From: Ditylenchus dipsaci
Taxonomy: Eukaryota; Nematoda; Chromadorea; Rhabditida; Anguinidae
DNA length: 64,000 nucleotides
Reading direction: 5' to 3'
Assembly (NCBI GenBank): GCA_004194705.1
Contig: SADC01000922.1
Span: 124,001 to 188,000, forward strand
Both the position numbers and the translations under genes were made by a program. Below, one piece after another: positions 20,930-33,689 of the stretch. The notes below the pieces were generated by a model. That model ran no database searches. It saw nothing but the letters and a program-made list of their open reading frames with translations, and had not been told where the DNA came from. Within the stretch, counting starts at the first letter, position 1, and every line of letters begins with the position of its first letter.

Positions 20930-23900
20930 TTTTGAGCTTTTGGAAGAAAAATACAAAAAAGCAGGGTGAGCAAGGCAAATTCTGAAAAGTTTTTGTCTGA
21001 GAACTTTCGTCTTTTAAAAGTTTTGTTTTGACAGAACCCACGTTTAAGAAGTTTCATTTTTTGGCAACGATGCTCTAGTCGCTTTCACGATGCATCGGAA
21101 TGCGCAGGTTATAAAGAACATTTTGAGTAGCAGCCAAAAAGAACTGATTGTTTAGTTATTTTTATACATATAAATGTCTGTATAAATTCTTGATTTTTTA
21201 TTGTTCGGTTTTCAATTGAAATGATCAGCTTCTCAATTGAATTTTTTATTTTTTATTAGCACGCGTCACGGGAAAAAAGGTATCTTTATAAAAAAATTTG
21301 TTCGCATTTCTCAGAAAATTATAGTTCCAGGTAATTAGTAAATAAGTGGCTCTTTATTTAAAAAATGCGGGCTTTTTTGTTTTTTTCGGCTCCATCTACG
21401 ATTTAATGATCTCAAAATAACAAAAAAAAATCTGCTGTTTTATTTTCCCTAGAAATTTATTTTCCTTTTCTAAATCCTGTGCACTTTTAGCAGCGAAGAG
21501 TGTATCCTTCCACTATCCTTAGTTGACTTTATTTACTGCTTTTTTGCAGAAATAGGAACAGAAGCAGGAAAAAACAACACTGCCGCTGTTCTACCCCCAT
21601 ACCCTATTTTCGCTAAAGTTTTTTGATGGTTTTTTTCGCCACTTAATTCTTGTTCTCCTCTCTTTTTTATCGCTAAATTATTAGAAAAAGAGAGAGCAAA
21701 AAAATTTGGAAGAAAGAAAGAGGGGAAGAAAATAAAAAACACGCGCACTCGTCTTCCCTTCCAAGCAATCAGTCAAGTCAGTTGCTGTCAGGCTGCCTTT
21801 TTGCTTCCTTCCTCCTCTTTGCCCCATCTAATCAAACGTTCGTAAAAAAGAAAGAAGAAGCAGGATGGACTGCTCCACCCCTACTCTACTCTCTTAGTGA
21901 AACCTACTTGCAAGTGGAAAAAGATTAAAGAGCATTTGATTGAACTAACAGCACGCTAGTCAACCAAAAAAGAGCGAGAAATAGGCGGAAGCGAAAAAAA
22001 AAGAAGAGAAGTAGGGAAACAAGAAAGTCAGTGCAACCTATCAGAGATAACAAATGCGACGCAACAAACAAAGTGTCTCTGAAATCACAGGTTGTGTAGT
22101 GTCTATTCAGAAATTTTTGCGACCCAGCAAGAAATTCATGTGTGTATGAACCACCAAATTTGTGTAATCCAGCTGAGAAAGCCAGTCTTTCTATTTGTAG
22201 CAGCATTATGCTGCCACCTAGCCAAGAGCGCATCGTTCAATTGAATGCCATAGTCATAGTCAACTGCCTGCGTCCGTGTATCCTATCAGTCAATATCGAC
22301 AGCTGGGCTAGTTGTCTTTCACTGGCAATGTAGCGAAAGCTAAAAAATAATGTGTGTGTCTGCGGCCCATTCACGAATGAAACGGGATTGCTATAGAGTC
22401 ACACAGCCACACGTCCGTGCCTGCCCTCAGCCAATTCAGTCAGCCACACTCTTTGTCTTTGTTTTGATATTGACGGCCCTGGCGCCAGTCTATCACCATG
22501 CCAGGGTTTTTAGGCGTGCGTGAAAAGACAGACACGCTCACATGGGTTGCAGACATACACGCCCAGCCAACTAGCTCTCCCTTCTTCTCCACTTCATTTG
22601 ACGGCTGGAAGAAGGAAATGTTTTGCTGGAGTTGTGCGAAAGACCTTAAAAGTTTTTTAGTTGCTGTTGTGGTTGTTCTATTGGCAAGGCGTGCGTGTGT
22701 TCATGTTTTTTAATTAAGAATTTCGGCCTGTTTTGTATGACTGTTGAACTGGACGTGTGAATTGACAATGGAATTTGTTTAGGTTTGCTTCAGGACATTA
22801 CTGCATAGCTTTTTGTGTTCTGCCTTAATCCATTTATGTTTACATATAGTCCATGTGACGCAGTCGAGTCTCCTTATTGGACTCTCATGAGTTCATTCCC
22901 GCCTAAGATTTAACGCTTTTTTCCTGAATTTTTGAAATTTTTAAAATATATGGTTTGTCAGTGCTATTGGAATAATCAAAGTATTCTAATTTCCTCAGTA
23001 GTTTTATTAAACAATTTCACCGATATGACTCGGGCGTCTTGACATAAGGGTTCTTATTTTTGTAAAAAAGTGCCCTGTACCTAGAAGCTGTGGCGATCTC
23101 TTTCTTATTTTTTAACGAAATTCAGCAGTTCATTCGAAAGCTAATATCAAGAGCTACACCCTAGTACAAAAATATAAAAGTTATCACTTTTTAAATCTAG
23201 GATGTCTGATTTGAACTTTGCATATGCGCGACTGGGAAAAATCTTCGTTGAACTTATCAAGCAGTTTTAAAACAACATTTTTCATATTTTCATCACACTT
23301 GGAGACTTCGCACCAAGCAGCGGTGATCCAACTAACGATTTCTATGGTTGTTTCATTCGGTGATGGATTTTACAAAACTTATTTAAACTTTTTTACTAAA
23401 ATATTTATTTCTGGCCTTTTAACTGTTCTGCAACAAAAAATCGGTTTGTAAAATAATTAAAAGGCGATGTCTGAAGCATCATTTGGGACATTTTACAAAT
23501 TTTAAAATAAAAAGGGCTGTGAGACCCAGCTAATGATTCACACTTGATTGGCCATAATCTTTGCCACACGAACACAAACTACAACACATACTGTGAACTA
23601 TTCTGTCTCATAAAATTTAATCCATGTCGACCTTTCATTTTTTATGTCTCAACTATTTCATTTCAAACCGGGACTCAGTAATTGCCTTGCAACGGAATGA
23701 AAACGGAAGTTTATTTGTTTTGCCTTTTTTAAGCAGACGGTCCCCGTGTTTCCTTTTACTTGATTGTTGGACAGGTATTATTTTTAGGGAGAGGAAGAGG
23801 AAGTTGATGATGGAGGCAGGGTGCTCTGTTCTTTATCCCCCTTTTTGCTCTCTTTTCCATCCTTCCATTCCAAAATCAAGTGATTTATTAGGTGAGAGGG

Positions 23901-25030
23901 CCGTTGAACGAGATTTTTTTTGTTGGGTGGAGTAGTAGTAGTCGGTTTCTCGTCTGGAGTTTTTGTTGCTGTTATAGTCTAGCCAGCGTCTCTCTTTTTT
24001 CATTTTTCTTCTCGATGGTGGTAGTGTTACTTACCTTCTTTGTTGAGTGATTGCTTGGAGGCGAATGACGAATAAGTAGACGTATCTGGAAATATTGTGT
24101 GTTGTATGTGAAAATACTGTATTACTTGCTGATATATTCTTCAATTGCTGACTGTAGATGGGTCAATAAATTGAAAGATGAATTCTTATAATGTAAATTT
24201 TCTTTATTTTCTACCATATTGTGCCTCTTCGTGACCACAAAATTGCATTCTTCCAGCACCTAGTCTCATCCTTCACAATAATCACGACTCACACGCATAC
24301 TTGCGCGCCCGAAACAAACGGCACCGGGCGCCAGTCTCTTGAAAAAGTGGCGCCGGCGTCTGAAATCGGCGCCGGCGCATTTTTGTAAAAATAGTCGGCG
24401 CCGGGCGCCATGTAAAAAAAGATGGCTCCGGGGATAAAAATTCGAATACTTTTTTCTTTCTTACCAAAATTAACTATTATAAATAGACTGCTAAAAACTG
24501 ATAATTCAGTGTGTTTTCGAGCAAGTGATCTATTTTCGCAAAATTTGTTTTTGTTCTTGCTATCATTTTTTCTCTCTTTAATTGCTCTGGCAATAGTAGG
24601 TGGTGTACATTTGTGTGTGTGATAAAAAGTGTGCAATGAGATGCCTGATTTCCTTGTTGTTTTGTTCAAATGTTCCTTTTAAAGGAACAAATGAAGATAA
24701 GAGTGTTCCTCTTTTTGCTAGATCACTTTTTTCTTGCTTTTCTTGTTGACTCTTTTGTCTTGCAGACTACAAAGACACACACTGGTTGCCAACACTTTTT
24801 TAATTTTTTTGTGTCCACAAGTAATTGTTAGCCTAGATGTCAAAATAGGTCCGCTGCTTTTTAATCACCCATCTATATTACGGAGGGCATATCGGGCAGT
24901 GAAGGTGTGCAAATAGACTAAAATTTTAACCCAAAAAACTAATCTGAATTATTCCAAACTTTGGATGAATTATTTTCGTTATTTTTGATATTTTTACCCA
25001 GAAAGCTGTGTTTTGGAAATATATAGATTT
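20930..25030. other. Comparatively unique, partly pyrimidine-rich non-coding stretch
   Basis: From about 21480 to 24100 the sequence is less AT-rich than its surroundings, with CT-rich runs and few repeats. Open frames up to 103 aa lack splice sites and domains. It may be regulatory or a long intron/UTR of a neighbouring gene; nothing proves this. A GGCGCCGG-rich patch lies at 24300-24430 and resembles the one at 58195-58320. Confidence 0.35.
24300..24430. repeat. GC-rich GGCGCCGGCGC word repeat
   Basis: Four or five GGCGCCGG-type palindromic words lie in an otherwise AT-rich region. A related CAGCGCCAGCGCCGG block is at 58195-58320. Confidence 0.55.
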
Positions 25031-25037
25031 ATTTAAC

Positions 25038-25214
25038 TTAAAAATTTAAGACAAATAATATAATAGGACTTTTTTTATTACACAGTCCGTAACGTTGTTT
25101 AGCCTCGATTTGAGCTAATAATCGAGCCAAGATAGCTGGAGCGATACTCTTGGGCTGGTCCATAAGTTCGCGATTGGTTGGAAACAATTGGCAAATCTTC
25201 TGTTTGGGTTTCAT
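25038..25214 (-). CDS. Small hypothetical protein (58 aa)
   Basis: The ATG at 25214 begins MKPKQKICQLFPTNRELMDQ and continues PKSIAPAILARLLAQIEAKQ and RYGL before a less protein-like tail to a TAA at 25038. TCTATCAG lies 14 nt upstream of the ATG, acceptor-like as at other genes here. TGTAATAAA directly after RYGL would give both a stop and a poly(A) signal if one base were missing, so the true end may be near 25078. Codon use looks more coding-like than nearby frames. No family is recognised. It may also be the last exon of a larger minus-strand gene. Confidence 0.35.
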   Translation of the reverse strand: MKPKQKICQLFPTNRELMDQPKSIAPAILARLLAQIEAKQRYGLCNKKSPIILFVLNF

Positions 25215-25219
25215 AATTT

Positions 25220-28200
25220 CAAAACTGATAGATGGGTTTTACAATCGGAATTTAATTCGTGAAATTGGAACAAGATTTTTTAATGAGTTTTAATTGTGAG
25301 TTTGAAATTTGAATTTCAAACCTACCAAAAAGTTTTGTTCTGAACTAAGTAATGTCGATTGTCAAAAACCATCTGTAACAAAACCCATACAGAAAATTTG
25401 CCAATGCTTATAAAATAATCGCAGCTTAATATAACATGGTCGAATTTTGTTATTTGCTGGTTCTTTGCTCATGGTTTTTTGTGAGTAACGTTTTGGAATC
25501 GCTGTTTAAATTGTTTTAGACAAAGATGTGTGTTGTATACTGCTGTCAAAAAAATGGGTAAATCTTGTATCTGACTTCTTCGTGATGAAAAAGCGTAGTC
25601 AGGGCGGCAATTATAAGAACAATTTTGACTAAAGAATACAGCTATCGCGTACCATTTTATGGAAGTCTAAAAGCTAGCCGACCGCCGAAAAAGATTTTTA
25701 CGGATCTGTCTCACAGATCTGGTTTGAAATCTGAAATATGATCAACAATTAACAATTTGAGTAGAGTAGTATTCATAGAAAATAGTTTTCTCAGCTGTAA
25801 GTGATAACCAAATAGGTGATTGCGTGCTCTCACAAAATTACAATTTTTTGGCGCTACTTGGTTCCAAACCACCCCCCCCCCCAAATCAACTTTTATTTTA
25901 AATGTTCCAAAAGAACAGGTAAAAAGTCAAAATTTAAAAGTGTCCAAAACTCAATTTGTTATTGACCAGAACTTAAAAATAATGTCTTTTTTGAACTTCT
26001 GAGGCCATTTTAGGCCGATATAGGGTGTTTGGTAACACTTTTTAAAAAAGGTTAACTTTAAATTTTTTATTTTCAAACCCGATTTTTTTGTATGGATAAA
26101 AATATTTCATAGTAACTGGAAGTAAATGTATTCATTCTCCCACAACCATTAATGACTCTTTTACAACAGTCGGAGTTGGGCATCCGTTTACTTAAACTCC
26201 GACTCTTTTCCCGACATCTTTTCTCTACAGCGTTTCGAAAATGTTGACTTCTAGTTAAACATGATAACAATTAACAATAAAAAAGGACTTCAGTTCCGAA
26301 AAAAGACAATCGCCTTTTAACATGTCGCTATTATAGTAGGGGTGAAATGTTATTGAGAGCACGCCTTACCCCGAATCGGACTCAAACTTTGACTATTGTG
26401 AACAAGTTATGAGTATAGCTTTTGTAAATTGCTATTAATTGCTATGTAGCTTGAATGAAACAATAGCGTGCTATCAGCATGCCTCAACCCTAGGACGACC
26501 ACGTTAAAATGGTGGCTACTGACCGCTTTGATAATTCTGTGGTCGTCATGTGAGATTGCGTTTTCAATTATGATGCGTCAGGAGCTTTTATATCTTATTT
26601 TTAAATAGGTTACACAAAAGTCATATCAAACATTGTTTGCGACATACGTAAAGAGATAATAATGAAAAATCAGTCAGACTCATTGAGTTCGCAACCCATC
26701 AGAACGAGTAGCAGTTCGTCATGGACTGTTTAAAAATTACAAATGATTGGATAGAATTCAAAATTCACTCTTTCAAAGCCTGTATCTTTTTTGTTAAATT
26801 TATAAACTGAAAATATATTCACTCTTTCACAAAATTCTATTCCCTTTGGTGTCTATCGAAGACTTTTCCGCCAACCTTATAAAAGGCGAGAATTGGCCGG
26901 TTCGTGAAAATCAATTCGAACACATGCGGCTCTCACTTGATGATAGGTTGCAAAATCCTCACGAAGTGTATTTGCTTTGCCCTCGCTGTGGCTTGTACTT
27001 TTGACTTATTTCGACCGAGACCGTAATCAGTCACTCAACTTCCAGTGCCAGAGATTACGTAAAATAGGTTACTCAGTAACTTCTGATAAAGTTACAAGTC
27101 ATCACTTTTACTTTCCACAACAAAATTTTTGTTTACCCGAAAAACAGCTAAAATCAAAAGCCACTTCCAAGAAAATAATTTTTGGTAAAAACACTTCCTC
27201 AAAAAAGTGCTCAAATAAATATTTTTCGATTAAATCGTCTCTTTGTTTATTTTACAGTGACTAAGCCGAACAAAATTTGAAATAAAAACAGCACAGAAAA
27301 GCGAAGATACACAGAAGTAGCTGATGCTCAACCCATTTGCTTTCTCCTTATTTTTCATGTACTCAACTCAAGCTGATATTTGCAATTTTTATCTTAATGA
27401 AGATTCTGTGTGTCCTTTTTATCAATCAGATCAATTAATCCTAGCTTGTATATGGCTCAAAGCTATAAATTCCGGAGGTGTGATTTGCATTCAAATCATG
27501 TTTTCAAGGTTTAAATTGCATCTTTGAAATGGTATCAGTGAGTAGTTAAATTACGCCTGATTCCGCCCAAATTCCACTTTTCCATTTTCTTGCCTTTTTC
27601 GTACAAAAGCTTATTGCAACAAAAAACTCGAAAAAACTTGTGACTGGAGAAGGAGGGGGGAATGGTGCTGAGGTTCAATTGCTTCTAATGGTTTTCATAT
27701 TCTTCGTTTCGCATTTCACAAGCATTTCGCACCAGAAATTCAAGTACTCACAGAACCTCTTATTTTGAAATATTTTCCATGTTTTATCATTTTACTTTTC
27801 AAGTAAAAACAAAACTAAATACTTAAAACCCATTGAAAAATTTCAAGAGAAAATTTATGACGGGTCTCAAAGAAGACAATGTCTAACAAGGCATCTTCAA
27901 GATCAGATTTTTGGGATACTTCATTTCTTTCAAACTGAGTCGTACGAAGTTAATGCAAAAACAGATTGAGACGAGTGAAAAGTTTTCTTTGCCAATTCAC
28001 ATTTAAAAAAAAACGCAGTAACCATGGTTCTTTTTAATGGACAATGAGGCCGTATCTCCTCTTGTACTGTACTTTTGTGTAATTCTGTAAGTGTGTTTTA
28101 TGGCCATAGACCACTAGAATTTATGATAACAAGTATTGAGGAAGGCTACATGTGGGTGTGAACTCTTAGTGATTACCCTCTGTTAGGGCGGTTTTAAACC

Positions 28201-29450
28201 ATCAAAATGGTGATCACTGTACTTCCTGGAATCATGCTGGCAAAAAATCACACAAACAATTCGTGCATTAATTTTCTCGGAATTGAAATTATTGAAGCAG
28301 GAACTTCATTGAAGTGGATCATGATTATTTTGGATCTGCCTTTTCTTGCGTTCTTGTAAGGTAATTTTTAGAGCGGTTTTTTTATTTTCCATTTGCTTAC
28401 TGACGTTATGCAGTTGAGGTTCATTGGCTGAGTTAATATTGCTTCGAAAGTTCAGATAAGATTTCAATAATTCACATAAGAACCGCAGATGCTTGGGCGG
28501 ATTCTTTCTTTTTTATCTCAATTTTCGAACAAAATTTACTTTATCATTAACTCATCTAGAAGCCCTTAATCTTAGCTACAAGATTCTACCAACAGACTAA
28601 ATTTAAAAAATCAAAATAAAACTTATGGCCATATTCGTATCTAAAGTCTGGTTTAGCATCCGCAAACAGCCTCCTCATTGTGGATTCAGCTTAAAGCTAT
28701 CTCGTAAACTCGATCAAAACTTTTTATATTGTTCACCGATGCCAATCTGGTAATTGGTAAAATCTTATGCGCACTCACTTTCAGTCTTTAGTTTAACAAT
28801 TTTTTCTTTAAGTTCGAGAGTAAATTGGAGTTTCCTGAGTCACTTTGTTATTTGCTCGTTCAATAGACAAACAATTATTAGCTTCCTTACAAAGACATGT
28901 TTCCTGCCTCGACTCTCTTCCGCTGCATTCACTAATTTGTTTGGCTTATTCCGGCACCATTTCTAATAGAGTTGTCATTTGCGTGAAACCCAGCAGCAAA
29001 TAAGCTGTAAAAAGCAGGGGCTCAAAGAGCCGGAATTTAGCTGATTAATATAAGGTGGTTTCGCACACACACCCACCTCAAGACTTATTCACACTCAGGT
29101 TGTGATGGAAACCAAAACTAGTGGTGCTTATGTAGCATCTACGTGAGAGCAAGCAAAAGAGAACACTTCTCGCAATTAGCTGTCATGCCACCCCTAGAGA
29201 GATTAGAATCATGCTCAAGAGTGTTCTCAAAGAGGAGCTAAGTGTTTTTCGCTTTCTATTCGCTTTTTTCGGATGTGTAAGATTTAAGATTTATGCGTGA
29301 AAACTTTGTTTTCAAAGCTTTTGTGCTTATGAGGACAGAGCTACTTAATATTTTCGTGTCTCTTTTCTTTTTTGGTACTAGTTAAAGTTGTGTGCTTAAT
29401 CACTAGTTGGTGTAAATAGAGTGACAAAAGACTTATTAACATCTATGGTG
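25220..29450. other. Long non-coding stretch
   Basis: A fragment of the poly-C foldback family lies at 25845-26065 (C10 tract, then CTTTTATTTTAAATGTTCC and AGGCCGATATAGGGTG). The rest shows no supported gene, RNA or clear element. Confidence 0.35.
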
Positions 29451-29454
29451 ACTA

Positions 29455-29715
29455 CCGTATATTCTCTATTAGAAGGCCCGGCCTTCTATTTTTCAACCCT
29501 AAAAAAGTCGGAAAAAATTTGGGTCGATTTTGAGATTTTTGCGTGCTCAACCAAAATTTTAAAAGTGGAATCAGGTAAGCTCGTGTTAACTAAGAAAACG
29601 CGAAAAACAGATTTGCGAATTTCTTTTTCTAGGCTGATATATAGGTCCTCAAGGGGGCCTTCTATTAGAGAGGGGCCTTCTATTAGAGAGGGGCCTTCTA
29701 ATCGAGAATATACGG
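29455..29715. mobile_element. MITE, CCGTATATTCTCTATTAGAAGGCCC copy
   Basis: TA-flanked. The ends are CCGTATATTCTCTATTAG and CTAATCGAGAATATACGG. The core is the reverse of the 17002-17245 copy and very similar to it. A GGGGCCTTCTATTAGAGA word is repeated at the right end. Confidence 0.85.
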
Positions 29716-29769
29716 TAATAAGAAGCTGGCAAAAAAGGAGTATCGGAAATATCTAGTATATTACTCATG

Positions 29770-30087
29770 TTATGACATTTTTGCGCGAAATTTCTGCAAA
29801 ACATCTTCAGCACGCTTACTGTATTCTACGGGAAATGAAGTATGATATCCGTGGCTTGAAAACCTGAGTTGAATGTCATAGAATATTAAAAAACATTGAA
29901 ATTTTTTTGACTGGGTTTGCTGGATTTCACAGGTCTGAATTTTTGTAACTTTGACAATTTGCATGGTATTATAATATTGAGAAAAAATATTGAGCCTACT
30001 TCTGTAGCTGCCAGTTGAATCGAGGCAGCATGTTTTCTTTATCGCTATCGCTTGATGGAGTTGATATATTGATTTTGTGAGGTACAA
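29770..30087 (-). CDS. Last two exons of an unidentified gene
   Basis: Reading the minus strand, an exon of about 30087-30000 (KINISTPSSDSDKENMLPRF, then NWQLQ) ends at a GTAGGC donor. It joins in phase to 29863-29770 behind a CAACTCAG acceptor: KFSSHGYHTSFPVEYSKRAE, then DVLQKFRAKMS and a TAA stop. The combined text has normal protein composition. The 5' border of the first exon is weak and more exons should lie to the right. No family is recognised. Confidence 0.4.
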   Translation of the reverse strand: MYLTKSIYQLHQAIAIKKTCCLDSTGSYRSRLNIFSQYYNTMQIVKVTKIQTCEIQQTQSKKFQCFLIFYDIQLRFSSHGYHTSFPVEYSKRAEDVLQKFRAKMS

Positions 30088-30089
30088 CT

Positions 30090-31895
30090 TTTTATTATTT
30101 TTTTAAATGAGAAAACCTGTGCTTCTAAAATAGGACAACAATTTGTAGAGCGTCTTTCGTGATTTTTGTGATAAACGGCTATTTTTGTTTGTTCTTTTCA
30201 GTACCATGCTTGCGCATATCCAACCTTTTTTCTATATTTTTGTTTACATCTGGGGTGTTCTTCCGGTTACTCTTTCATTTTGACTCGATTTTGATCTAAA
30301 AGTAATCTAAAAGTATTTCTGTTTTACTATAATACTTTACATAATATTTTAAATTTTTATAATACTTTACTAAAATCATATAACACTTACATTATTTTCC
30401 CATTTTTTCCAAAATATTATTGGCTTGAGTGACTGGCAGTGGTTTTTTTTTAAAACCTTATTTACCACAAAATTCATCTCCAAGAAAGAGTAAAAAATAT
30501 TTCTTGGTGTTGCGAGAATTCCAGGAATACATAGCCTTTGCAGCTGCTCCCCTACTCTATTTTCGTGACATTATTAGCAGTTTGTTGTATCTGTTTACCA
30601 CCTGCCAATTAATTTTTATAATTTTTCATTTGTGCTTGGTCTCAACCTACTTCGATTCAGCAATTCTGATAGTTAATTTTGACACTTACTCAGTAAAAGT
30701 TTAGCCTACAGTTTCAATGTAAGAGACACTGAAGATGATTCAGATATAGAAAATTACCATCGATTTAGCATTGAAAATCATCAAAGCAGAAACGACCTCC
30801 CCCATCGTGTTCACCGTTAAATTCTGAGTCTCTCTGCACAGGTTTCAAAAATCGGTTGCTTGAGCTGAACACCCTGAGCATTGTGTAATAAAGTTATAAT
30901 ATTATGTGTGGGCACATTTGATCTATTTGAAAATTTTATTTAACAAACGCTCACTTTTCAAATTAAAATTCATGGTTGTCTAACGGTGAGGTCACAAAAA
31001 ATATCACGGGTGATAATCCGGTTACATCACCACTTTTTGATCAGCGCAGAATAGCTGATAAGTGTGATAAGTTGACCGACTTTTTACTTATCACTTATCC
31101 GTTAGCTCAAATAACGCCCAGAATAAGTGAGACTCAAACTTGGAACTCATCCGCTTTTGAAAAAATAGTTTTTTCTATATTAATTGTAAGTGTATCAAAC
31201 GTGCGCGTTGGTGCCAAGGATGCTTTTGGCCCATACCCATACTACAGTCGTTCTTATGGGGTGTTTTTTTCTTTGAAGCAACCCTAATTGTTTGTTTGAA
31301 AAAAAAAGACCATCTTTGAAATTTCTTTCCTTTTGTTTTACAACCTTTTTTAAGAATTTAAAGTAAGCGCACTAAATTATCAAATAAAAAATTTTCATAT
31401 AAATAGCCATCGAAACGCATCAGAATAAAAGCGTGGTGTTAATCCAAACTTTGTTTCTCTCGTCTGTTTTCTCTTCGCAGACTGTCAGAGAGTGTATTCA
31501 TGGGTGTGCGTGTATGGATGAGAGGGGGAACTACTACTGCATGATGGATCACTTCCCTTACCACTTCACCCGTTTTCACTGCCTGCCTTTCTCTTTCTGT
31601 TTACAAAACATAAACAGCAATGTCATCGTAAACAAGCCAACCCACTTTTTCTGTTTCAGGTTCAATCGACCTTTTAGCGGAGAAGGAGCCAGTTGGAATT
31701 AAAGAAGTAAACAATTTCTGATTACAGCTTCTCTTTCCCTGCCTCCTTATACAAGCTATTATTGATTAGAGGACTACGTGTAAAAGCGATATTCAGGCAT
31801 GGTTTAGAGCATGCAAAGTCGGCATAACCTTCGAACTCAACAGCCATATATTTTTATTGACTACTTCAACTTCTTGAATATTTCTACTTTACCAA
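30090..31895. other. AT-rich stretch with no certain exons
   Basis: Open frames up to 103 aa (for example 30976-31287 and 31433-31702) have no splice context or domains. It probably includes introns or spacer of the minus-strand gene(s) seen at 29.8-32.1 kb. Confidence 0.3.
31853..31858 (-). terminator. AATAAA signal on the minus strand
   Basis: AATAAA (read on the minus strand) lies about 42 nt after the TAG at 31900-31902, supporting a transcript end there. Confidence 0.45.
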
Positions 31896-31899
31896 TCGA

Positions 31900-32109
31900 C
31901 TATTGCTGTGGTTCTGCCAACGCGACTTTCTCAATCTGGTCGCGTTGCTGAACATGAAAAAGTATTTGGCGTGGAAAAAAAGGTAATTTTGACATATTTT
32001 CAAGAAAAAACTTCTGCGCTCAAAATTTGAGACTATGATAAGACAGGATGAAAGAGAGATCCTGTCGAGACACTCTTGGGTGTCTTCCAAATTTTGCCTA
32101 TGCTAGCGT
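31900..32109 (-). CDS. Possible terminal exons of an unidentified gene
   Basis: On the minus strand, 32109-32072 (ASIGKIWKTPKS), a 21-nt microexon at 32032-32012 (SQILSAE) and 31947-31900 (QRDQIEKVALAEPQQ, stop TAG) can be joined in phase. The acceptors TTTATAG, TATCATAG and ATGTTCAG are good; the donor GTCTCG after the first piece is poor. AATAAA follows. The joined text is charged and helical-looking. No family is recognised, and it may be part of a larger gene to the right. Confidence 0.3.
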
Positions 32110-32639
32110 CTATAAAAAAAAGATATGGACTTTACATCGTTTTATTATAAAAGCGAACTAAAACGACTTAGTGCTATCGAAATTTTGCTGTATTGATTAT
32201 TAAAACTTTTTTGACTGACATTCTGTTATTTTCATTTTATATTTGAATATATCGCGCAGCTTTTTGATAGATTGAGAAAGCGTGGGAATGTCTCGAAAAT
32301 GTGGTCAATCAAATTATATTTTTTGCGATACTTTTGCAATTGATGAATGAATAATTTTTGAAATGGTGTTTGTATATAGACTGCGGTTTCGGATTGTTAT
32401 ATAAAACTATTTTGAACACCTAAAAACCTTTAAAATATTTGGATAAAAAGGAACTCCGTGAACGCTCTATAAGATAAAGTCAAACTTCGTTATATTTTAC
32501 CCCGAATATAACGTATCCTTCGTTTTAACGAACTTATAGGGTCGGTCGCTTTAATAATAGACTCCGTCAAATTAATCATCGATATAACGTACCTTTCGTT
32601 ACAAGGTACCCTAAGTAGAACTGACGACAAACAATATAT

Positions 32640-32995
32640 TTTTATTGGTGTACTGGGATATTGGCCCCCATTTTAGGAAAATATTGGTATTGGGGTACCA
32701 CTTTCAGAAATATTGGTATTGCTATTGGGTTCGGCCAAATTTTGTAATCAAAAAAATTTTGCCTGCGGCGCAATTTTTCCCCCAAAAATTTTCATTAGAT
32801 TTAGCTGACGACAAACAATACAGGGTGTTTCAAGAAATTCGGTAGTTCTGTTTTCACAGATCAATTTTTTTCGCCGAAAACCCTGTATATTGTTATGATA
32901 TATTGGGATATTGGTCCCAATTTTCGGGAAAATATTGGTATTGGGATATTGGGGTACCGCTTTCAAAATTATTGGGTAAGCCAAATTGTCAGCTC
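32640..32995. repeat. ATATTGGTATTGGGGTACC repeat pair
   Basis: Two direct copies of GGGATATTGG...AAAATATTGGTATTGGGGTACC, with ACGACAAACAATA before each, surround a short spacer. Just upstream, 32475-32635 has ATATAACGTAnCnTTCGTT words of pogo-like MITE type. Confidence 0.55.
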
Positions 32996-33309
32996 TACCC
33001 CTAAGGTGGATCCATAATGTGGAAGTTTACTGTAACCATAACGGACGGTCCCAAGAAACTAGCTTATAGAGGGAGTCGAATGTAATCAAATGGGACAAAA
33101 ACTCCCCGCCAAAAAGGCTTTCTCGTCAGAAGTCGCCAGCGCGAAATCTCGACGACGAAAATTTCTATTTAACGGCCTTTATGGCCAGTCTCGAAAGAGG
33201 CAGTTAAATCAAATTTTTTGTTGGCGAGTTTTGCGATTATTTTGCGCTTGCAAGTTACGGCGTTAGCGAGTTACGTCGTTGACGAGTCGGTTGATTCCCA
33301 ACCATATTA

Positions 33310-33455
33310 CCGTATTTTCTCTAAGCTGGAAATCTGCGCTACATTCTGGTATTTAACATATGTGGTGTTCGAAAACAAAAACCCGGCATAAAAGAAGGAG
33401 AATGAATTTAAGAAATACCGGATTTTGGGGAGGGCGCTTATTAGAGGAAATACGG
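33310..33455. mobile_element. Short MITE, CCGTATTTTCTCTAA ends
   Basis: CCGTATTTTCTCTAAGC and its inverse TTATTAGAGGAAATACGG are TA-flanked, making an element of about 146 bp with a different interior from its longer relatives. Confidence 0.75.
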
Positions 33456-33689
33456 TATTTGCAAACATATTTGTAGCAGTGTTACTTCAAGCAATAATTG
33501 ATACGCTAATATGGTTACATAACACGAAAATAAATTAGTTTACAGGTTCGGCAAATCTTCTCTTTACTAAACATCTTTTTGCAAATCAGGTTTTTTCTGC
33601 TTTTTAATAAATCGTAATACGCAAGACTTTGCTGCCAATTTTCACCAATTATGGTAAATATATATACTTCATATCCAGCTTATTTTCAG

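Noticed and set aside
31433..31702. Cys-containing 89-aa frame as a secreted peptide
   Set aside because: No credible signal peptide with cleavage site, no splice context, and low-complexity flanks.
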